NCBI GenBank assembly: GCA_028695965.1
Contig: JAQVHZ010000017.1
Location: 1 to 40,653 of the forward strand
DNA length: 40,653 bases
Direction: 5' to 3'
From: Thermoguttaceae bacterium
GTDB lineage: Bacteria; Planctomycetota; Planctomycetia; Pirellulales; Thermoguttaceae
Shown here: piece after piece, positions 35,301 to 40,653 of the stretch
How the letters are laid out: every line of letters starts with the position of its first letter
Numbering within the stretch: position 1 is the stretch's first letter
Program-made: the position numbers and the translations under genes
The notes under the pieces: model-generated
What the model was told of the DNA's origin: nothing
The model's database searches: none
Seen by the model: only the letters and a program-made list of their open reading frames with translations

Positions 35301-35439
35301 TCTTCCCGCCGATGATACTAGGATCAAAGGTAATAGTGTCGCCGGAGTTAGCAATAGCGATCGCTTCGCGCAACGTCGTCAGATTATCGCCAGAGACGCC
35401 GGGGTCGGCGAGCGAATCGACGACCCAAACAGCAAGCAT
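32380..35439 (-). CDS. giant surface protein B, main fragment (beta-helix, Pmp-like repeats), truncated by TGA
   Basis: As an intact frame it starts at ATG 35439, which lies inside the export motif (REMLAVWVV). The original start is almost certainly ATG 35557, in another frame (see the remnant at 35489-35557). The protein has a first LREA segment (LTTLREAIAIANSGDTITFD), a beta-helix, a second LREA (ISLREAYEYVGRYYY), and many Pmp-like units (GGAVFVEPTG, GGAIANFG, GGSGGAIYN, GGAISNFG, GGALQNSG, GGNGGAIFA, GGAIDYING). It lacks the LRR and FN3 parts of A. The frame ends at a TGA in place of the conserved Trp of the PKD-like domain. Without the first exported segment and the tail it is probably non-functional as drawn. 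Confidence 0.75.
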   Translation of the reverse strand: MLAVWVVDSLADPGVSGDNLTTLREAIAIANSGDTITFDPSIIGGKIVLSPAAGAGKLKINKSLTIDGWALPGEPNMPLKEFEGVIICGTDLYYPGTGNEEMMEIKGNNINVTLRGLTFANSKTVQEMTGIIDNQRDGIAINCNSGVDLSIENCSFIRLKYGAYGPLRIAADNFTITNTLIADNIALSHNCHTSSGLYFEGGTGAMYNCTVANNSVRDDLTGALEYGVYNNSNTAFSVHNSIVVGHETSDFRAKKAALNVTYTLYEKPGTNPNVNIGIGSIQYAPATHGAIFTAEHNGYCKSRYWLAPSSIAINNGHRPYVSNTNGYNLNAQNNQRGYDLAGNWRLKGATEPYDVDMGAFSAGWVVVPMIVVTIEEDIVNHSDDFYADGSPRNISLREAYEYVGRYYYSGNLNDFANSFAVTDGTQPLSEVYSTIRFADNVENCYLTSEIFSEKNYAIVGTRPIPADNVTIHGTVSRSNPAAGDGLAATDATRLFNVRGNTTITATDLNLKNTYARASQTEETTSSTYGKGGALYIAANANFLANGVGFSNNYAVVSGGAVFVEPTGFFRGSNVNLSDNQSLRGGAIANFGTANLINVNTLANNKASVAVFNGAPGFDATVNPGFGGAIYNAGELNIAALNQPQCITTFTGNKALSEKLGASGQLVGGSGGAIYNTVQGGVSGVISAYNAVFNTNTSSKYGGAISNFGALAAANVTFQGNESSAGGALQNSGTATITGATFDTNKALLYRNSSLTSNGQDYGGNGGAIFASGADKSVTIQDRVIFKTNEAENAGGAIDYINGSLTFNNADVDFQGNKATVIGGAVIATKPITFANSTFAFDFVNPLDPDGPHIENTARYAPNVAVAVGVRDDAINAMAQAFFPTAQSPVDRKLLDTFTRYGETTSEHKLTFSALAESFTYVPTKIYVKLNNAADYPPLGPNDPPLSGLTTGPNVVEYYSHEEPAVVFHAHINVVDPTTSIVASQINLAERAYISGGDNLATGVSLRVYSTVGNPVPIRQ

Positions 35440-35488
35440 TTCTCGCGATTCAAGCGACTCGAGCCGGAGTTTCCGCGTGTTGCACGAT

Positions 35489-35557
35489 TTTGGGCGTCGC
35501 GGTAAGTATTACGGTTAGACGGACGTAAGAGCGTGTCTAACAAGTTAGCAAAGGACA
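35489..35557 (-). pseudogene. gene B, frameshifted 5' end with the true start
   Basis: ATG 35557 has AGGGGAAAAGTT upstream, matching gene C, and reads MSFANLLDTLLRPSNRNTYR, aligning with C (MSFSNLLGIISRPSNRNNRR). The frame is lost at a run of four A on the minus strand (35488-35491). Five A would restore RDAQKSCNTRKLRLESLESR and continue into the main B frame, with the same length as C. So one base is missing here, in the DNA or in the assembly. Confidence 0.75.
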
Positions 35558-35667
35558 TAACTTTTCCCCTGTTTTTATAAAGCGTCTATAAGGAACTCAC
35601 CGCGCCGCAAGTTAAGACGCGCTGCCTACGTTTGAAACGAGCGCGTAAATGGAACGTGTTCAGCCGA

Positions 35668-35735
35668 CCCGAGAATAGAAGGGCTCTATTCTTTTCTTTG
35701 CGGCTCGGCGATTCGTTTCCCATCCCCTGGCGCAT
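35668..35735 (-). promoter_or_regulatory. leader block of gene B, conserved before gene C
   Basis: The minus strand has GGGGATGGGAAACGAATC, then GAAAAGAATAGAGCCC with the hairpin AGAATAGA/TCTATTCT (about 35672-35692). Before gene C (39592-39652) the same order appears as GGGGATAGGAAACGAATC and GAAAAGAACGGAGCC. Other than this block, 35558-36171 is A/T-rich with no convincing gene; the 3' end of C has only a weak hairpin near 36110-36140. Confidence 0.5.
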
Positions 35736-36171
35736 CTGTCAACTTGTTCGCTTATCCTCTTCTGATAATAAGCGCTTATGTTGATAAGAGCCCGTCTGAA
35801 GGCGTATCCGCCCTGTTTGCGGGGCTCGTTCTATCGGCTTTTTGTTCCGACGACGTCGGTGCGGCAGTTGCTGGAGCTAATTCTGACAGTTGAACGGCTT
35901 TCGTCCAGCGGGGCTACGGAACAAATAGCGTCAATTTGGGAATTTTTTGCATACGTTCCCAGACTACTTTCCAAATTCTACACCGGGATGTTAATAAAAT
36001 CAAGTACTAAATGGAACAAAAAAAGAAAAAATGAAAAATTTTTGTAATTTAGGCGCTTTGGATAAGGATTTAAAGGCATTTGACGAAAAAATTTTTTTTG
36101 ACAAAAAACGCATCGCAAGGCTTTTAGCCCTGAGCCGCGTTTATCTTAACGTCTGTTTAATGCTGTTTGGT

Positions 36172-38043
36172 TTAGAACTCAACGAAGAGTTCGTCGAGGA
36201 GTTCTTCGTCGGCAAAGATTTCCTCTTGCAGGACCGCCGCCGACGCCGGGGCTTTGACGACGCATTCGCCGACGTACCCGTAATCCTTGAAGTTGCCGCC
36301 AGAGGAATCAGTGGTCGTGAGGGACACTTTGTATTTGCCCGCATTGTCATAGGGGTGGTAGGTGTTCAAGGTGAAACCGAACCGAGGGATTGTCTGCGTT
36401 TGGGTTCCGCCTTCTGTATCCCAATTGATCGTCCACGAACCGACCGGAATTGGATTAGCGGCAGTGGAGTAGATGCGCAGGGAGACGCCGGCGGCGAGCG
36501 AATTAGAGCTGATGTAGGTGCGTTCGCCAAGGTCAATTTGCGAGAAGACGACGCTTGTCGTCTCGTCGAGTACTTGGATATGCGAACGGAAAACGACGTC
36601 GGGGTTGTCGCTCGAGTAGTAAAAGACAGTATGCGAGCCGACCGACAAGTTGTAAGAGGTTACGTTATTCCAGAGGCCATAGGGGTTGGAGTCGACTTTG
36701 ACGTAGAGGTTCGTCGGGACTTCCGTAAAGGATTCGGCAAGCGCAGCAAACGTCAATTTGTGTTCGGAGGTCGAGACGGCGTAGCGTACAAACGTGTCGA
36801 GTTTATCGCGCGTCGGAGCGCTCGTTGCAAAGAACGCGTTGGCAATATTGCCAATATCGTCGTCGCGCACGTTGCAGGTAACGGCGACGTTCGGCGCGTA
36901 ATATCCAGTCGTGTTAGCGTCGGTGTTCTGACCAAACGTGAAGCTCGAGCCGACGAAGGCGATCGGTTTAGCGGCGACGACCGCTCCGCCGATGACCGTT
37001 GCTTTGTTCTTTTTGAACGCAACGGTCGCGTTGTTGAAGGTCAGGGACCCGTTGATGTAATCGATAGCGCCGCCCGCGTTTTTCGCGTCGTTTTCAGTGA
37101 AGCTCACGGCGCCGACGATCGTCAGGCTGGAGTCTGAGCCGCTTGCGAAGATCGCGGCGCCGTTGCCGCCGTAGTCTCCGTCGCGAGGGTTCGCGGTCAG
37201 CCTGTTCTCGCCTACATTGGCGACGTTTTTAGTGAAGGAACTTCCCGTAATCGTCGCTGTTCCGGAGGTCTGAAGAGCGCCGCCTGCCGCCGCGCGGTTG
37301 TTGTAGAACGTCGTGTTCTGGACGTCAAGGTCGCCGAAGTTCGAAATGGCGCCGCCGTACTTGGAGGCGGTGTTCCCGTTGAATGCGGCGTTGTAGACGG
37401 ACAAGGAGACGGTCTTTCCGGTTCGGGACGTGTTATAAATGGCGCCGCCGGAACCTCCTTGGAGATGCGCGCCGGATGCGGGCTGAACGCTGACGGCGGT
37501 GTTTTCGCTGAAGGTTGTAACGTCCGGCGCATAGTTCTCTAAGCCAATCTCCATCGTCCCGGCGTTGTAAATCGCACCGCCAAAACTGTTCGACGTCATA
37601 TTGGCAGATAGAGCGCCTGCCGTGTTGTTGGCAAACGTGTTCACGCCCGAGATCGAGACGTCGCCATAATTGGCGATGACGCCGCCGCGGAACGACTGGT
37701 TGTGGTGGAAATTGAGGTTTGAGCCTCCGAAATAGCCGTTCTCTTCGACATAGACGGCGCCGCCGGCGCTTAATGCGTAGTTGTAGGAATATTCTCCGCC
37801 GTAGGCGTAGTAACTTGCGCCGCTAGCGATGTAGAGCGCGCCCCCTTTGCCTTTGGTCGAGGACGTATCGCTGGGATTAGCGCGCGCAAGCGTGTTCTTG
37901 AGCTTGAGGTTAAAGGCGTTGATCGAGCCGCTTTGGACGTTGAATAGCCGGACGGCGTCAGTTGTGGCAAGATTCGGCAAGGGGTCGGCGTCGCTTCCTC
38001 TCACGGTAACGTGGGGCGCGCTCGGCTTGGTTCCTATGATCAT
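36172..38043 (-). CDS. giant surface protein C, C-terminal fragment (Pmp-like repeats, PKD-like domain, acidic tail)
   Basis: The frame is open from about 38705 down to 36172; ATG 38043 is the first Met and has no clear ribosome site. The part before it, 38044-38705, encodes the junction of the beta-helix and the second LREA segment (IALREAYNYVDYYY). From 38043 it has Pmp-like units (GGALYIASG, GGAVYVEENG, GGSGGAIYN, GGAISNFG, GGALQTSG, GGNGAAIFA, GGAIDYING), a PKD-like SWTINWDTEGG and the tail LQEEIFADEELLDELFVEF. It is the same gene as 38661-39485 but separated by a one-base shift. Confidence 0.75.
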   Translation of the reverse strand: MIIGTKPSAPHVTVRGSDADPLPNLATTDAVRLFNVQSGSINAFNLKLKNTLARANPSDTSSTKGKGGALYIASGASYYAYGGEYSYNYALSAGGAVYVEENGYFGGSNLNFHHNQSFRGGVIANYGDVSISGVNTFANNTAGALSANMTSNSFGGAIYNAGTMEIGLENYAPDVTTFSENTAVSVQPASGAHLQGGSGGAIYNTSRTGKTVSLSVYNAAFNGNTASKYGGAISNFGDLDVQNTTFYNNRAAAGGALQTSGTATITGSSFTKNVANVGENRLTANPRDGDYGGNGAAIFASGSDSSLTIVGAVSFTENDAKNAGGAIDYINGSLTFNNATVAFKKNKATVIGGAVVAAKPIAFVGSSFTFGQNTDANTTGYYAPNVAVTCNVRDDDIGNIANAFFATSAPTRDKLDTFVRYAVSTSEHKLTFAALAESFTEVPTNLYVKVDSNPYGLWNNVTSYNLSVGSHTVFYYSSDNPDVVFRSHIQVLDETTSVVFSQIDLGERTYISSNSLAAGVSLRIYSTAANPIPVGSWTINWDTEGGTQTQTIPRFGFTLNTYHPYDNAGKYKVSLTTTDSSGGNFKDYGYVGECVVKAPASAAVLQEEIFADEELLDELFVEF

Positions 38044-38660
38044 ATAGGTTTTTTGCGAGAAGATTTCTTCGTTCAGTCGGCAGCTGGAGACGTTTGAGGC
38101 GAATTTAATCGTCTTGTACGCGTCGCTTGTCGTCGTATAGGCGAAGGAGTCGGGGGCTCTGAAGTTGCCGCCGACATAGTAGTAGTCGACGTAATTGTAC
38201 GCTTCGCGCAGGGCGATCGTATTGGCGGCGCCGTCGGCGTAGAAGTCGTTAGTGCGGGCGACCGTATCGCTTTCAATGGTAACGATAATGGTCGGGGTGA
38301 AAGCGGCGTACGCTCCGGCGTCGATAGCGTAGGGCGCGGACGCGTTTTTGCGCCGATAGTTTCCGGCAAGGTCATAGCCGCGATTGTTGTTCAGCGACGT
38401 CAGGATATATCCGTTGCTGGCGCCGAAGTAGGCGTCGCTGCCTTTGTTATTGGCGACGCTGTTTTTGGCCAGCCAGTATTTCCCATTTGCCGCGTCGACG
38501 TAGAGAGGACCGCCGGTATAGAGGACGTTGGTGTTGCCGATGGGTACGTTGCTGTTTCCTTTTTCAACGACGGAATACTGGACGTCAAACGTTGCATTTG
38601 TCGACGCTCTGTAGAAGGCCGAGCAAGTATGGCCCGTGAAGATTGAGTTGCGAACGTAGG

Positions 38661-39485
38661 CTAGAGAACTTGCCTGGCAGTAGAGGCCGTGGCTTCCGGA
38701 TACGTTTCTACGGAGTTGTTGGCGACGGTGCAGTTGTAGATATAGGCTTCCGAATTGCTTCCGACAAAGATAGCTGCGCCGTAGTGATAATCGGGATTGT
38801 TCGAGCGAAACGTGGTGTTGTCGGCGATGAGCGAGTTGGCAATTCGGAGCTGATGGCCGTAGAAATCGACGACGCCGCCCGAGCCGTATTTGACGCCGGT
38901 AAAGACGCAGTTCTGAATCGTAAGGCTGGCGCCGTTGGCTGACGAAGCGTAAATAGCGACGCCGTCGCGATCATGGTTGAAAACGGAGCCGTTGGCCGCC
39001 GAGTTGGTGAAGGTCAGTCCCCGCAGGATTGTCGGGGTGGTGGAGGACGTGGTTATTTCAACCATCGGCGTCCCGCCCGTTGCGGCGTAATTGAGGTTCG
39101 AGCCGTTGATCGTGATTCCTTTGTGGTCTTTGACCGACATACTTTGTTCCGCCGTATGCAGATTCCACGCGTCGATGGTAAGTTGCTTGGGGATAGTGAG
39201 GGTGCCGCGAGCGGGGTCAAGGTTAATCGTTCCGCCGATGAGATCGGCGCGGAAATTGATTGTATCGCCGGCTGCCGCGGCAGAGATTGCTTCGCGCAGC
39301 GAGGTGACTCCGTCTGTCGTAGAAACGACGTCAAGCAACGTCGTCACCGTATGGACGGCGAGGAGCTCTCGCGTTTCGAGGGATTCGAGCCGTAATGTTC
39401 GCGTTTTCGGCGCGTTTTTCGCGTTGCGGCGATTATTGCGGTTAGAAGGACGTGAGATAATACCCAACAAATTAGAAAAGGACAT
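38661..39485 (-). CDS. giant surface protein C, N-terminal fragment, frameshifted near 38705
   Basis: ATG 39485 follows AGGGGAAGTTG, as in gene B, and gives MSFSNLLGIISRPSNRNN. The LEPR-XLL-like motif RTLRLESLETRELLAV lies at about residues 23-38. A first LREA segment (VTSLREAISAAAAGDTINFR) and a beta-helix follow. At NCTVANNSVET the frame runs into YPEATASTARQVL and TAG 38661, while the next frame reads VSGSHGLYCQASS and matches A (NCTVANNTTVNGADSYGLYSASS) with equal spacing if one A is restored in the run near 38708. Product as drawn lacks the repeats and the tail. Confidence 0.75.
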   Translation of the reverse strand: MSFSNLLGIISRPSNRNNRRNAKNAPKTRTLRLESLETRELLAVHTVTTLLDVVSTTDGVTSLREAISAAAAGDTINFRADLIGGTINLDPARGTLTIPKQLTIDAWNLHTAEQSMSVKDHKGITINGSNLNYAATGGTPMVEITTSSTTPTILRGLTFTNSAANGSVFNHDRDGVAIYASSANGASLTIQNCVFTGVKYGSGGVVDFYGHQLRIANSLIADNTTFRSNNPDYHYGAAIFVGSNSEAYIYNCTVANNSVETYPEATASTARQVL

Positions 39486-39591
39486 CAACTTCCCCTTTTT
39501 TGAAAGTATCAAACGGCGTAATCAATAATGTTGCGAGCTGCGAATGCAGTCTTTTTTAAACGAGAGGCGCTGACGCGTTATAATCGGGCGA

Positions 39592-39652
39592 CCGAAGAAT
39601 AGAAAGGCTCCGTTCTTTTCTTCCCGACCTGGAGATTCGTTTCCTATCCCCA
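39592..39652 (-). promoter_or_regulatory. leader block of gene C, conserved before gene B
   Basis: Minus-strand GGGGATAGGAAACGAATC and GAAAAGAACGGAGCCTTTCTATTC match the leader of gene B at 35668-35735, although the hairpin here has two mismatches. The stretch 39486-40116 holds this block and the gene D terminator; no gene is visible in it. Confidence 0.5.
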
Positions 39653-40053
39653 TTGTAATCTAGCTATATCGTTTATTCCTACTAGTGAAAAGCGATTGTT
39701 TTGGGAAAGAGCGCCGTTCTAACGCATTGTCCACAGTTGAATAACGCTTTGTTTTCACGTTGGTTGTTCAAATAAGTGTGGCGCGTTTTGAACGCTTATA
39801 CTTCCGCAAGTCCATTTTAACGCCTGAACAGGTTTTGTCCAGTGGTTTTGGACAAAGAAATTTGCCCTCTTCATTTGTATCGTCCTTAGCGGGCGCAGTT
39901 TGGGATTAGGAGCTTAACGCCGCGTTTGCTCGTTTGGACGATCCTTGCGACTAAGTTCCAACGAAGAGTCTGACGAGAATGGCGGCGTCTTCAAAAAAGC
40001 GACTTTTAGGATTGGCAGGGTCGTTTTCAGCGGAAGTTGAGTTAACAGCAAAA

Positions 40054-40084
40054 CGCGGCGCTGGGAAACAAATCCAGCGCCGCG
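40054..40084 (-). terminator. terminator of surface-protein gene D
   Basis: CGCGGCGCTGG (40054-40064) pairs perfectly with CCAGCGCCGCG (40074-40084), followed on the minus strand by TTTTGC. It lies 33 bases after the stop of gene D and matches the hairpins after A and B. Confidence 0.85.
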
Positions 40085-40116
40085 TTCTTTACGACAGGTG
40101 TTCGCTGCGCTTCGGC

Positions 40117-40653
40117 TCAGAGTTCAACGAAGAGCTCGTCGAGGAGCGCGGCGTCGCTGAAGAGCTCATCTTGCGCGTCTAACAGCGCGGCGGACGACGC
40201 TTTCGGGACGACGCAGAATCCGACGGTTCCGTAGGGCGTGGAGGCGCCCGCGAAATCGGAGGTCGTGAGGGTCAAGTCATAAGAGCCGGCGGCGGAGTAG
40301 AGGTGATAGAGGTTCAAGGCGAACCCGAAATTGTCGATCGTCGTGGTCGTTCCGTCGCCCCAGCCAATCGTCCAGGTTTTAACCGGATTAGCGGTCGTGG
40401 AGTAGACGCGCAGGGAGACTCCGGCGGCGAGGAGATTGGAGCTGATGTAGGAGTGTTCGCTAAGATTGATTTGCGAAGCGATTACGCTCGTATTGGCGTC
40501 GACAACCTGGATATGCGCGCGGAACATGACGTTCGAGTTTCCGTCAGCATAGTATCGGACGATGCGCGAACCTGGCGCCAGCGTAACGGTTTCCCAACGC
40601 CCGAGCTGCCTGAAAGGTTGGTCGTCGACGCTGATATGGATGGTTTGCGGGGT
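40117..40653 (-). CDS. giant surface protein D, C-terminal part (runs off the window)
   Basis: The frame is open from the window edge (TPQTIHISVDDQPFRQLGRW) to TAA at 40117. It contains the last part of the family: a strand-rich segment (VMFRAHIQVVDANTSVIASQI), the YISSNLLAAGVSLRVYSTTANPV block, the PKD-like WTIGWGDGTTT with both tryptophans intact, and the tail AQDELFSDAALLDELFVEL. No lesion is present in the visible 178 codons. The 5' part lies outside the window, so integrity of the whole gene cannot be judged. Confidence 0.85.
   Translation of the reverse strand, partial: TPQTIHISVDDQPFRQLGRWETVTLAPGSRIVRYYADGNSNVMFRAHIQVVDANTSVIASQINLSEHSYISSNLLAAGVSLRVYSTTANPVKTWTIGWGDGTTTTIDNFGFALNLYHLYSAAGSYDLTLTTSDFAGASTPYGTVGFCVVPKASSAALLDAQDELFSDAALLDELFVEL

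Noticed and set aside
35778-36047. 89-codon plus-strand frame in the B-C intergenic stretch
   Set aside because: No ribosome site, no recognisable protein features and an A/T-rich end make it unlikely to be real.

Overview
The window looks like chromosomal DNA from a member of the Planctomycetota, probably an anaerobic host- or gut-associated relative of the Pirellulales; this placement is inferred from gene content. The supporting genes are a DUF1559 pilin-like protein with an H-X9-DG tail, a DUF1080 protein next to a Tat-exported Gfo/Idh/MocA oxidoreductase, secreted glycosidases, and very large surface proteins that begin with an R-L-x-L-E-x-L-E-x-R-x-L-L motif resembling the planctomycete LEPR-XLL signal. 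No rRNA, tRNA, CRISPR array or transposase was seen.

Layout. 1-3500: the first codons of a divergent gene, a hypothetical gene, then a type II restriction-modification pair (C5-cytosine methyltransferase and endonuclease) bracketed by two ~135 bp direct repeats. 3500-8830: a secreted membrane-anchored protein, a Tat-exported GH20-like protein behind a clear promoter and a long hairpin at the start of its transcript, a leucine-rich-repeat lipoprotein made of two duplicated halves, and a zinc-ribbon DUF2225-like protein. 8949-13823: a two-gene operon of secreted glycosidases (GH106-like and a beta-propeller protein). 14254-18107: two adjacent radical SAM genes, one lacking a canonical cluster cysteine, then a small Cys/His-rich membrane protein and the DUF1559 protein. 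18197-20917: two tandem hotdog thioesterases coupled to an ABC importer whose ATPase and FecCD-type permease are fused. 21070-25301: an operon Gfo/Idh/MocA - HEAT-repeat protein - DUF1080, consistent with periplasmic sugar or 3-keto-sugar processing.

25616-40653 is the most unusual part. Four paralogous giant surface-protein genes (called A, B, C and D here) lie head to tail on the minus strand. They share an N-terminal LEPR-XLL-like motif, two 'LREA' beta-helix segments, chlamydial-Pmp-like GGAI repeats, a PKD-like 'INWGDG' domain and a new-looking acidic C-terminal tail ending in LLDELFVEF or similar. Three of the four end at a near-identical GC-rich terminator, and B and C share a leader block. 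All three members that lie wholly in the window are interrupted: A by an in-frame TAG, B by a one-base frameshift in the leader plus a TGA at a conserved Trp, C by a one-base frameshift. Reading is open on both sides of every lesion and alignable to the paralogues. Either the family is freshly decaying or switching, or the assembly has base errors here. Reads are needed to decide.
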